Below are positions 1 through 9,800 of a stretch of 64,000 nucleotides of DNA, piece by piece (within the stretch, counting starts at the first letter, position 1; each line of letters opens with the position of its first letter). This stretch comes from Patiriisocius sp047730165. GTDB taxonomy: Bacteria > Bacteroidota > Bacteroidia > Flavobacteriales > Flavobacteriaceae. The translations under genes and the position numbers were made by a program. The stretch is taken from assembly GCF_047730165.1 (NCBI RefSeq), contig NZ_CP159834.1, positions 1,550,001 to 1,614,000 on the forward strand, written 5' to 3'. The notes under the pieces were generated by a model. It ran no database searches, had not been told where the DNA came from, and worked only from the letters and a program-made list of their open reading frames with translations.

Positions 1-1
1 G

Positions 2-280
2 ACTTTGAAGTATACCTACGTAAAAAAAATGTATGATAACCGAATACATTTCGACTCCTATTCTGCTGTAAACATTGTAGCTAAAGGGTATGAAAACTTA
101 TCTTCTGTGCCGTTAAACACGACCTACAATGGAGCATTGCAACGAGATGCAGTATTTGATGTTGCGACCTTCAATCCTTTAAAATATAATTTTGATTATC
201 ACGCCCGTGCTGCTCAAGTGTTTGTTTTTGATGGTACCACAACTGTAATGATCATTTATCCCCAATCTATTTCTCAGTAG
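2..280 (+). CDS. 3' end of an unrecognised protein (truncated by window start)
   Basis: An open frame enters from the left edge and ends at a TAG 16 bases before the next gene. About 92 residues are visible. The first possible start (TTG, position 5) lies at the very edge, so this is most likely the C-terminal part of a longer protein. The visible part is rich in Tyr, Asn, Val and Phe, has no Cys and no obvious membrane segment, and ends in a beta-strand-like stretch (QVFVFDGTTTVMIIYP). I recognise no family. The short gap to the giant T9SS gene downstream allows co-transcription, but this does not assign a function. Confidence 0.5.
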   Translation, partial: TLKYTYVKKMYDNRIHFDSYSAVNIVAKGYENLSSVPLNTTYNGALQRDAVFDVATFNPLKYNFDYHARAAQVFVFDGTTTVMIIYPQSISQ

Positions 281-296
281 ATAAAAAAACTTAGAT

Positions 297-3200
297 ATGA
301 AAAAGCTCTTATATATTTTATTTTTAATACCGCTGCTTAGTTTTGGGCAACAAATCCCAATTTCTAACAGTACCGCCACTGTATGCGCGGGTACCTTTGT
401 TGATACAGGGGGTGCTGCTGCAAATTATAACAACAATCAAAATATCACTTTTACTATTTGTCCTGCAACTGCGGGAGATGTCACTAGAGTGAATTTTTCG
501 TTTTTTGAAACGGAATTGAATAATGATGTGCTGAGTGTTTTTGAAGGTGCTACAAATAACCCAGCATTTTTAATCGGAACCTATTCTGGAACAAACAGTC
601 CTGGGAACATTTTAGGTGACTTAGCTATTGATGGCGGTTGTTTAACTTTCAATTTTATCTCGAATGTGGTGTTAAACTCTCCGGGATGGGAAGCAGCTAT
701 TAGTTGTACGCCACCCTGTCAAACTGTTAATGCGATATTTGATAGCGCTGACCCACCAGTAGATCCAGTAGAAAATGTGATTTTAGCCTGCCCTAATGAG
801 TCGATTACTTTTAATGGTTCGGGTACTTTTTCAAATCCAGGTGGTGATGTAGGCGCAACGTATGAATGGTTTTTTAGTGATGCCACTTCTTTAGTAGGCC
901 AGACGGTACTAAAGACATTTACGGCTGGAGGTTTTTACGAGGCAGATTTAGTAGTGACAGATAGTTTTGGTTGTGAAAGTACAAATGACATTGGGGTATT
1001 TCTTCAAATAGGTACCGAGCCAGATTTTACGGGTACGGCTGCTGAGATGGACCCGATATGTTTAGGAGATTCTGTAGTGATTACCGGAATGGTGGAGCCT
1101 GTTCCGTTTGAGGTTAATTGCACAATTCCTGTGGCAGAAATTACTTTTTTACCAGACGATAATGGTACGACGTTCTATGAGACTTGTATTCCTGTAGATT
1201 GTTTTAATGCTGGAGAGACTGTTCAAAACGCGAGTGATATCCTTGAGATCTGTTTAAATTTAGAACATTCTTATTTAGGAGATTTAGATATTTTTATTAT
1301 TGCGCCAGACGGTAATCAGGTTACTTTAAAATCTTTTGGAGCTGGTGGTGGCGGTACTTTTTTAGGATCTCCTATCGAACCAGATACTGACTTAACAGCG
1401 GGAACAGGTTTTGATTATTGTTTTGGTGCAGCCGGAACTGTGACACTTGTTAACGGCCCTCAAGTAGCAGTAGATTCTGGCCCTCCTTCAAATACAACAG
1501 GAAATGCCATTGCTGCTGGAAATTATTTGCCAGAGCAAGATTTTTCTGCTTTAATAGGAAGTCCTTTAAATGGTGATTGGTGTATAAGAGTAGTAGATAA
1601 TTTATCAAGCGATAATGGCTATATTTTCTCTTGGTTATTGAACTTTGATCCAGATATCATTCCGGCAGATGCTGCTTTTGAGCCTGTGATTACTAGTGAA
1701 GCTTGGGATCCAGATCCAACTACCTTAAACGTGGTGGGAAATAGTATTCTTGTGCAGCCTACCGTAGTAGGGCAAAAATGTTATACGTATCGTGTAATGG
1801 ACGATTTTGGTTGTGAGCACACACAAGAAGTTTGTATTGATGTATTACCTACGCCTATAGCAAACGAACCAAACGATCTATTAATTTGTGACGATGGTAC
1901 CAGTGCTGGAACCTTTAACCTTAGCCAGAATGATGCTGTGGTACTAGGGGCTCAAAATCCTGCAGATTTTGTGATTTCCTATTATAACTCGCAAGCAGAT
2001 GCAGATGCAGGAATGCCGGCAATAGCAGGGTCTGGCGCATACGGTATTACGGGTACGTCAGAATTTATTTTCATAAGAATTGAAGATGCATCTGGGCTGT
2101 GTTATGAGACGGCCGAATTTGAAATACAATTCTTGCCTATTGATATTGTAAATCCAATTACAGATTTATTATTGTGTGATGCAGATGCAGATGGGTTCGT
2201 GCTTGTAAATATTCCGCAGCAAAAAGATACTGAAATTTTAAATGGACAAGATCCAAATGATTATACCCTAACATATCACAATACTATTGGAGATGCAAAT
2301 GCAGATATGAATGCATTGCCAGTACCTTATAACGCAACTGCTCCTGGTCAAGTAGTTTTTGTGCGTATAGAAAATAACACACAGAATATAGGAACTTGCT
2401 TCTTAGTTGATAGCTTTGACTTAGGTATCTTTCAAGCACCTCCTGCAAATCAACCTACGCTATTCGCCATTTGTGACGAAGTGCCTAATGATGGTCTTGC
2501 GGTGTTTAATCTAACGACAAAAGATGCAGAGATAACAGGTGGAAATCCTGATGCAGAGGTTTTTTACTTTGAAACCTTGCTAAATGCACAAACCAATATG
2601 GTACCTATTAATCCAGCTAATAACTATCAAAATACGATTGCTGGTTTTCAGACACTCTTTGCGCGTGTGCAAAATATAAATAATGCAGCTTGTTTCAATA
2701 TCGTGACCTTAGATCTTCAAGTAGATGTTGCTCCGATAATCGCAGATCCTATTACAGATTTTTTCCAATGTGATAATGACGAGGATTTTGTAGAGACTTT
2801 CGATCTTACTTTAAAAGATGATGAGATAGAAAACGGATTAGTAGATGTATTTACTACATATTACGACACCCTTGCAGATGCTGAGACAGGTATGAACTCA
2901 ATACCAAATCCGACGGCTTACACAAGTGGTAGTAATGAAATTTTTGTAGTTGTAGAAAATAATTTGGGTTGTCAGACCATAGGGTCATTTATCCTTATCC
3001 TAGGGGTAGTACCTGAGTACGATGTTCCACTTCCTTTTGAACAATGTGATTTTGAAAGTGATGGCATCGAGTTTTTTGATTTAAATGAAAGTAACGAGCA
3101 GATTGTCAACGGAGCAATAGGCCTTAGTGTTACGTACTTCGGAAATATGATGGATGCAGAAAATGCGACAAATCCATTAACCCTTCCTTATCAGAGTATG

Positions 3201-6200
3201 GGTGCCGAGACCGTATGGGTGCGTATTGAAGATGATATCACAGGATGTTATGGTGTTGAAATTATGGAACTTATCTTAGTCCCGTTACCAGCCATTTGCG
3301 AACCGGATCCTTTAGTGTATTGCGATACAGATAATGATGGAATTGGAGAGTTTATATTAACAGAGCGTGAAAGTCAAATACGCTGTGGTGACCCTTCAGG
3401 AAACTTGGAAGTAACTTTTTATGAGACACAAGCAGATGCAAATAATGCTGCTAACCCTATACTAGATGTGCCTTATTTAAACATTGTTCCTTTTAGTCAA
3501 ATTGTTTTTGCTAGAATCTCAGATTTAGCTACGGGTTGTTATGATACGGTGGCGTTTGAGTTAATAGTAGGAGACAGTCCGGTAATTAATGCCCCAGACC
3601 CAATACTTTTGTGTGATGATGATGGAGACGGCATTGAGATTTTTGATTTAACTTCTGCAGCGTCACAAATACTAGCGGGTTTAACGGGCGGTCCTTATGT
3701 TGTGGAGTATTTTGAAACACAGCCAAATGCTGATAGTGGTACGAACCCTATTGTAAACGAAATGGTGTATCCTAACCAACCATCACTTGGGAGTCCGCAG
3801 ATTATTTACATTGTGGTAACAGATACAACTAATGGGTGTTCTTCACAAACTACTTTAGAGCTTCAGGTAAACTTTATGCCAGCAATTACTGCGCCAGACC
3901 CACTTATCTTATGTGAGACTAGCACACCACCAGATGGTATAGAGTCTTTTGATTTGACTCAGGTCATTGCTCAAATTACAGGAGGAGATACTAATATTTT
4001 GATTACTTTCTTTGAGACTCAAATCGATGCAGATGCTAACGCAAATGTTATTGCAGACCCTACTGCTTTTGAGAACCAGATTAGTAATCCTCAAGATGTT
4101 TTTATTAGAGCAGAAGATTTAACTACAAGTTGTATAGAGACTTCTTTCACTCTTGAAATAAGAGTAGAGAATGCACCTTCGCCGGCGACACCAGACCCAT
4201 TAGTGGTTTGTGATGATAATAATGATGGTTTTGCATTATTCGATTTAACAGATGCGGCAGTAGAGATTATTGACGGAGAACCAAACGTAGTGCTTTCCTA
4301 TTACGAGACTCCTATAGATGCGTTTAATGCAACATTTCCTATCGATGAAACAGTATTATATGAAAACCTAATACAAACCATGCAAACTGTGTATGTACGT
4401 GTGGAATACATTACGGCGACGGATGATGGTTGTTTCACTATTATTGAGCTTGATCTTATTGTGATTGACAGTCCAGTTGTTCCTTTGTCTTTAGACGATT
4501 TAATTGCCTGCGATGATGAAGATATGGATGGTTTTTCTATTTTCGATTTAACCCAGCAGAATATAACTATTTACGGAGATCAAGATCCAGATGACTTTAC
4601 CTTGACGTATCATTTAGCAGAAATGGATGCGCTAGATGGTGCTCCTATTATTGCAAGTCCAACGATGTATGAAAATACCTCAAATCCACAGACTATCTGG
4701 TATCGATTAGACAATAACGATGCAGATAATTTCTGTAGTGCTACTGGGAGTTTTATGTTGCAAGTAGTTGATGGTCCAGAAATTATTGATCTAGATCCTA
4801 TTACCGTTTGTGATGATCTAGGACAAGAGAATGATGGGATTACCATCTTTGACCTCACGATCTACGATGATCTTATCGCGAATGGCGTTGCAGGATTAAG
4901 TGTCCAGTATTTCTTAACTCCAGAAGGATCGCAAGCAAATGAAGACCCAATCTCACCAGCAAACGAGCATATGAATGTGGATGATATGGGGAATGCCATT
5001 AATCCTCAAAATATATTTGTTCGAGTATTAGATACAAATTCAGGTTGTGTAGGGTTTACCATTTTAGAATTACGAGTAGCACCCAACCCAGATCCAATTA
5101 CAGATGTAACGCTAGAGCTTTGTGATGACACTAACTCAGGCGATGAAGAAGAAATATTTGATCTCACAGAGGCAGAAGCACTTATTATAGGAGGCGCTCC
5201 TTGGGATGTACAGTATTTTGAGACCTACGAAGACGCGTTTGATATGATGAATGGGATTCCAGATCCTACTATGTATATCAATCCTACAAATCCAGCATCC
5301 ATTTTTGTTTTGGTTACTAATAATGATACGGGTTGTTTTGAAATTGTAGCCGTTCAATTAATAGTCAACCCATTACCAGATGACACTGCTGTTTTAACTA
5401 GTTTAGTTGTTTGTGAAACGCCCAATGATGGCGTTGCAGAATTTGATCTAACTTTAAAGAAAGATGAAGCATTAGGTCCAGACCAAGATCCTGCGGACTT
5501 CGAGGTGAGTTATTATGAAACTGCATTAGATGCAGAGATGATGGTCAATCCTATCACGCCTGCAAATATGTATCCTGCGACAATAATACCGGGAATGCCG
5601 TTGTTGATTTACACAGGAATCACAAACCTAGAAACAGGATGTTATATAGGAGGTGTTCAATTCTTCGAACTTGAAACGAGAGATGGGGCAACAGCAACTA
5701 CGCCTGCAGAGCCATACACACTTTGTGATACAGAAGGAGCTAATGATGGTTTTACAGTTTTTGATTTATCAACATTAGATGATGAAATACTAGGTGTTCA
5801 AGATCCTACTATCTACGGAGTGCTTTATTACGAAACGCTCGAGAACGCGTTAGAGGGTATAGACCCAATAACACCAAAAACAAGTTATACAAACATCATT
5901 AACCCACAAGAGATTTACGCAACCCTTACCAACGCATTATCTGAATGCAGCGAAACGGTAGTTGTAATCTTAAATGTAGAACAGTTGCCTTTCTTTGAGC
6001 TGCCAGAAACATTTAGACTGTGTGTAGATGAGAATGGAAACCCTATACAAGAAGACTCAGGAGAGGAAAGTCCACCAACTTTTGGGATCGATCTCGATGA
6101 AAACTTATATGTCTTTGAATGGACTTTAGATGGAGCTGTACTTGAAGGGGAGATAGGAAACACTATTACAGCCGTGGCTGGAGGAGTATATCAAGTAACT

Positions 6201-6749
6201 GCCACAGAGATTGCAACAGGGTGCAGTGCAACGGCAATGACTACAGTAACCTTATCTGCACCTCCTATCAACTTTAGCGCACGCTTAGTTGACGGAGCGT
6301 TCTCCGGAAGCAATACGGTAGAGGTTGTCACCGAAGGAATAGGGACCTATGAATACAGTATAGGAGATGGCCCATTCCAAGAGAGTGCTATCTTTGAGAA
6401 TGTAGTAGCAGGTTCACAAATGATTACTATTAGGGATGTGAATGGTTGTGGAGAAGCAACCTTTAAGTTTGGAGTGATTGATTACGATCGCTTTATGACA
6501 CCTAACGGAGATGGCTTTAATGATACTTGGAACATAGAATCTATTGCGAGTTTTGATCTTACGGCAAATATTTACATCTTTGATAGGTTTGGAAAACTTT
6601 TGAAGCAATTAAGTCCTTTAAATGATCTAGGGTGGGATGGGACCTATAATGGTGCGGCAATGCCATCAAGTGATTACTGGTTCTTAATAGAATATACCGA
6701 AGACGATACAAGAAAAGAATTCAGAAGTCACTTTACTTTAAAGAGATAA
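297..6749 (+). CDS. Giant T9SS type B-sorted surface protein with CUB-like, PKD-like and P-domain-like head and 14 stalk repeats
   Basis: A 2150-residue secreted surface protein. Residues 1-18 form a signal peptide (MKKLLYILFLIPLLSFG). Next come a CUB-like domain (about 25-137), a PKD/Ig-like domain (about 140-240) and a segment resembling the proprotein-convertase P domain (about 275-450; GDLDIFIIAPDGNQV, then GDWCIRVVDN). From about residue 520 to 1895 I count 14 modules of 85-95 residues of the form DPLxxCDxDxDGxxxFDLT...YxET...ADAxxxxNPI...IFVRxxDxxTGCY. Each has two conserved Cys and an acidic, possibly calcium-binding DG loop. An Ig-like and a SprB-like module follow. The last 85 residues are the gliding-motility/T9SS type B sorting signal (FMTPNGDGFNDTW, then DRFGKLL and a basic end). 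Export through T9SS to the cell surface and a role in adhesion or gliding are inferred; the ligand is unknown. The 3' two-thirds is repeated in the next gene. Confidence 0.85.
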   Translation: MKKLLYILFLIPLLSFGQQIPISNSTATVCAGTFVDTGGAAANYNNNQNITFTICPATAGDVTRVNFSFFETELNNDVLSVFEGATNNPAFLIGTYSGTNSPGNILGDLAIDGGCLTFNFISNVVLNSPGWEAAISCTPPCQTVNAIFDSADPPVDPVENVILACPNESITFNGSGTFSNPGGDVGATYEWFFSDATSLVGQTVLKTFTAGGFYEADLVVTDSFGCESTNDIGVFLQIGTEPDFTGTAAEMDPICLGDSVVITGMVEPVPFEVNCTIPVAEITFLPDDNGTTFYETCIPVDCFNAGETVQNASDILEICLNLEHSYLGDLDIFIIAPDGNQVTLKSFGAGGGGTFLGSPIEPDTDLTAGTGFDYCFGAAGTVTLVNGPQVAVDSGPPSNTTGNAIAAGNYLPEQDFSALIGSPLNGDWCIRVVDNLSSDNGYIFSWLLNFDPDIIPADAAFEPVITSEAWDPDPTTLNVVGNSILVQPTVVGQKCYTYRVMDDFGCEHTQEVCIDVLPTPIANEPNDLLICDDGTSAGTFNLSQNDAVVLGAQNPADFVISYYNSQADADAGMPAIAGSGAYGITGTSEFIFIRIEDASGLCYETAEFEIQFLPIDIVNPITDLLLCDADADGFVLVNIPQQKDTEILNGQDPNDYTLTYHNTIGDANADMNALPVPYNATAPGQVVFVRIENNTQNIGTCFLVDSFDLGIFQAPPANQPTLFAICDEVPNDGLAVFNLTTKDAEITGGNPDAEVFYFETLLNAQTNMVPINPANNYQNTIAGFQTLFARVQNINNAACFNIVTLDLQVDVAPIIADPITDFFQCDNDEDFVETFDLTLKDDEIENGLVDVFTTYYDTLADAETGMNSIPNPTAYTSGSNEIFVVVENNLGCQTIGSFILILGVVPEYDVPLPFEQCDFESDGIEFFDLNESNEQIVNGAIGLSVTYFGNMMDAENATNPLTLPYQSMGAETVWVRIEDDITGCYGVEIMELILVPLPAICEPDPLVYCDTDNDGIGEFILTERESQIRCGDPSGNLEVTFYETQADANNAANPILDVPYLNIVPFSQIVFARISDLATGCYDTVAFELIVGDSPVINAPDPILLCDDDGDGIEIFDLTSAASQILAGLTGGPYVVEYFETQPNADSGTNPIVNEMVYPNQPSLGSPQIIYIVVTDTTNGCSSQTTLELQVNFMPAITAPDPLILCETSTPPDGIESFDLTQVIAQITGGDTNILITFFETQIDADANANVIADPTAFENQISNPQDVFIRAEDLTTSCIETSFTLEIRVENAPSPATPDPLVVCDDNNDGFALFDLTDAAVEIIDGEPNVVLSYYETPIDAFNATFPIDETVLYENLIQTMQTVYVRVEYITATDDGCFTIIELDLIVIDSPVVPLSLDDLIACDDEDMDGFSIFDLTQQNITIYGDQDPDDFTLTYHLAEMDALDGAPIIASPTMYENTSNPQTIWYRLDNNDADNFCSATGSFMLQVVDGPEIIDLDPITVCDDLGQENDGITIFDLTIYDDLIANGVAGLSVQYFLTPEGSQANEDPISPANEHMNVDDMGNAINPQNIFVRVLDTNSGCVGFTILELRVAPNPDPITDVTLELCDDTNSGDEEEIFDLTEAEALIIGGAPWDVQYFETYEDAFDMMNGIPDPTMYINPTNPASIFVLVTNNDTGCFEIVAVQLIVNPLPDDTAVLTSLVVCETPNDGVAEFDLTLKKDEALGPDQDPADFEVSYYETALDAEMMVNPITPANMYPATIIPGMPLLIYTGITNLETGCYIGGVQFFELETRDGATATTPAEPYTLCDTEGANDGFTVFDLSTLDDEILGVQDPTIYGVLYYETLENALEGIDPITPKTSYTNIINPQEIYATLTNALSECSETVVVILNVEQLPFFELPETFRLCVDENGNPIQEDSGEESPPTFGIDLDENLYVFEWTLDGAVLEGEIGNTITAVAGGVYQVTATEIATGCSATAMTTVTLSAPPINFSARLVDGAFSGSNTVEVVTEGIGTYEYSIGDGPFQESAIFENVVAGSQMITIRDVNGCGEATFKFGVIDYDRFMTPNGDGFNDTWNIESIASFDLTANIYIFDRFGKLLKQLSPLNDLGWDGTYNGAAMPSSDYWFLIEYTEDDTRKEFRSHFTLKR
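2741..6747 (+). repeat. 4-kb direct repeat, copy 1 (stalk modules and T9SS tail)
   Basis: This stretch recurs at 8635-12641 in the same orientation, 5894 bases downstream. Reading both copies side by side, only scattered single differences appear outside three patches. The patches are about 3102-3140, about 3357-3470 (the second copy lacks one codon, so the offset becomes 5891) and about 4210-4445 (the offset returns to 5894). From about 4446 to 6747 I saw no difference. The match stops at the stop codon: TAA here, TGA in the second copy. Confidence 0.9.
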
Positions 6750-6767
6750 GAATATAAATTAATAGTT

Positions 6768-6802
6768 AAAACCCTTTTGATTTTTCAAAAGGGTTTTTTT
6801 TT
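6768..6802 (+). terminator. Rho-independent terminator after first giant T9SS gene
   Basis: A perfect 13-bp stem (6768-6780 with 6785-6797) encloses a TTTT loop and runs into an uninterrupted T tract ending at 6802. It starts 19 bases after the TAA. It separates the two giant genes into different transcripts, so the second gene needs its own promoter. Confidence 0.85.
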
Positions 6803-6865
6803 AATTAAATATTTATAAAAATAATCCTTATTTTTATAGATTGAATTTTGCTAATTCAGTTTGCT

Positions 6866-9800
6866 ATGAAAAAAATAATTACACTTTTATGTGTCCTTTT
6901 TACAGGGGTGCTGTTTGCCCAACAGGTCACTTTATTTGAACAATTTAATGGACAATATGATTACCTCGCTTTTGGTAATACATTAAATCAAGCAGAAAAT
7001 AATGCAGATCAAACATTTTGCGCAATACTAGATTCCAGTAGTGCTAATTTTACATTAGCGGCAGGTGAAACTTTGGTTTCGGCGCATCTATATTGGGCTG
7101 GTTCTGGTCCCGGAGATTTTGATGTAACTTTAAATGGAGCTAGCATTTCAGCAACAAGAATGTTTAGTACTATTTTTGATCCAGGAGGTCAAAATTTAGA
7201 ATTTTTCGCTGGCTATGCAAATATTACAACACTGGTTTCACTTGTTGGGAATGGTGTTTATACATTTTCTGATTTAACGATTCCCGATGCTATTCTTCAA
7301 GATTATTGTGGAAACAGGACTAATTTTGCAGGCTGGGCGGTTACTATAATTTATGAAGATACGTCACTTACACAAAACCAAGTAAACCTCTACGACGGTC
7401 TTGTGAGTGTAAATCAGGTAAATACAACTTTAAGCATTACCATTGATAATATTGAAGTGGCATCAAATATGCTTTCAAAAATCGGATTCTTAGCTTGGGA
7501 AGGAGATTTAAATGCAGCCATGGGTGAAACCTTGGTTGTCGAGGGAACTCCTATTTCAAGCCCACCATTAAACCCTGCAAACAATTGCTTTAACAGTACA
7601 AATAGTTTTACTGGTTCTTCAGAATTGTGGAACATGGATTTGGATTTTTACTCCTTAGAAGATATCTTGATGTCTGGCGATACCCAGATTCAAATTGACT
7701 TAACGTCAACGCAAGATTTAGTTTTAATTAATAATATTGTCACGGTTGTAAATTCTGAAAATCCAGACGCAACTATTGTCATAGACAATGTTGGGGTACT
7801 CTGTGATAACAACGATCTCGAAATTGCCTACACCGTTTTTAATGTTAATTCCACAGATGTACTTCCAGCAGGAACACCTATTGCATTCTACCTAGATGGA
7901 GTGCTCTTTGGACAAATAGTCACTGCCACCGAAATTCCAATTGGTGGCTCAGAAATGGGTTCAGTTACCTTTAATTTTGCGCCAGGATCTACACCTGTTG
8001 TGTTTACCTTGACAGCGGTTGTGGATGATGATGGTATTGGGAATAGCACAGTAGATGAGACAAATGAGGATAATAATGAGTTTGAGATAGTAGTAGATCT
8101 CTCATTACAAGGGCCTAATCTTGGGCCAGATATTTTTCCCTGTGATAATGATATTGTAATAATTGGGGATGATTTTGGTCCAGAGTTTACCTATGAGTGG
8201 TTTTTTAATGGAAGCCTAATTTTTGGAGAAACCGGTCCCTTTGTCACTGTCTTTAATTCTGGGACTTATAAGGTAGAAGCCTTTAGAGGAATTTGTTTTG
8301 TAGAAGATGAAATTGAAGTAACGTTTCAACCATTGCCTACCGCAACGCAGCCTACACCTTTAAGGGCCTGTGACCTGTTTCCTAATGATGGCTTTGCTAT
8401 TTTTAATCTAACAAATAAAGATGTAGAAATTACCAATGGCGAATTAAACACTTCTGTCACCTATTTTCTATCAGAGCAAACCGCTATAGATCTTATGTTT
8501 CCCATTGCTAGTCCCGCGAATTATATGAATGCTGACATAAATTTTCAGACTATTTTTGCACGGCTTGAATATTCGGTGACGGGATGTTATGATATAGTAG
8601 AACTTGATTTGATTGTAGATTTCGCTCCAGAGATCGCAGATCCTATTACAGATTTTTTCCAATGTGATAATGACGAAGATTTTGTAGAGACTTTCGATCT
8701 TACTTTAAAAGATGATGAGATAGAAAACGGATTAGTAGATGTATTTACTACATATTACGACACCCTTGCAGATGCTGAGACAGGTATGAACTCAATACCA
8801 AATCCGACGACTTACACAAGTGGTAGTAATGAAATTTTTGTAGTTGTAGAAAATAATTTGGGTTGTCAGACCATAGGGTCATTTATCCTTATCCTAGGGG
8901 TAGTACCTGAGTACGATGTTCCACTTCCTTTTGAACAATGTGATTTTGAAAGTGATGGCATCGAGTTTTTTGATTTAAATGAAAGTAACGAGCAGATTGT
9001 TGACGAAGCAATCGGCCTCAGTGTTGCGTACTTCGGAAATATGATGGATGCAGAAAATGCGACAAATCCATTAACCCTTCCTTATCAGAGTATGGGTGCC
9101 GAGACCGTATGGGTGCGTATTGAAGATGATATCACAGGATGTTATGGTGTTGAAATTATGGAACTTATCTTAGTCCCGTTACCAGCCATTTGCGAACCGG
9201 ATCCTTTAGTGTATTGCGATACAGATAATGATGGAATTGGAGAGTTTACACTTACAGATGCAGATGATCAAATACGTTGTGGTGACCCTTCTGGAAACTT
9301 AGTAGTAACCTATCACGAAACACAAGGGGGGGCAAATGCAAATACAAATGCTTTAGATTCTCCTTATTTAAACATTGTTCCTTTTAGTCAAATTGTTTTT
9401 GCTAGAATCTCAGATTTAGCTACGGGTTGTTATGATACGGTGGCGTTTGAGTTAATAGTAGGAGACAGTCCGGTAATTAATGCCCCAGACCCAATACTTT
9501 TGTGTGATGATGATGGAGACGGCATTGAGATTTTTGATTTAACTTCTGCAGCGTCACAAATACTAGCGGGTTTAACGGGCGGTCCTTATGTTGTGGAGTA
9601 TTTTGAAACACAGCCAAATGCTGATAGTGGTACGAACCCTATTGTAAACGAAATGGTGTATCCTAACCAACCATCACTTGGGAGTCCGCAGATTATTTAC
9701 ATTGTGGTAACAGATACAACTAATGGGTGTTCTTCACAAACTACTTTAGAGCTTCAGGTAAACTTGATGCCAGCAATTACTGCGCCAGACCCACTTATCT

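Noticed and set aside
3909..4094. Minus-strand open frames inside the two giant genes (61-82 codons, several present twice)
   Set aside because: They occur in both repeat copies only because the sequence is duplicated. They oppose strongly coding sequence and show no family features or starts with signals.
6848..6865. TTG at 6848 as the start of the second giant protein
   Set aside because: It would put MLIQFA before an otherwise ideal signal peptide beginning at the ATG at 6866.
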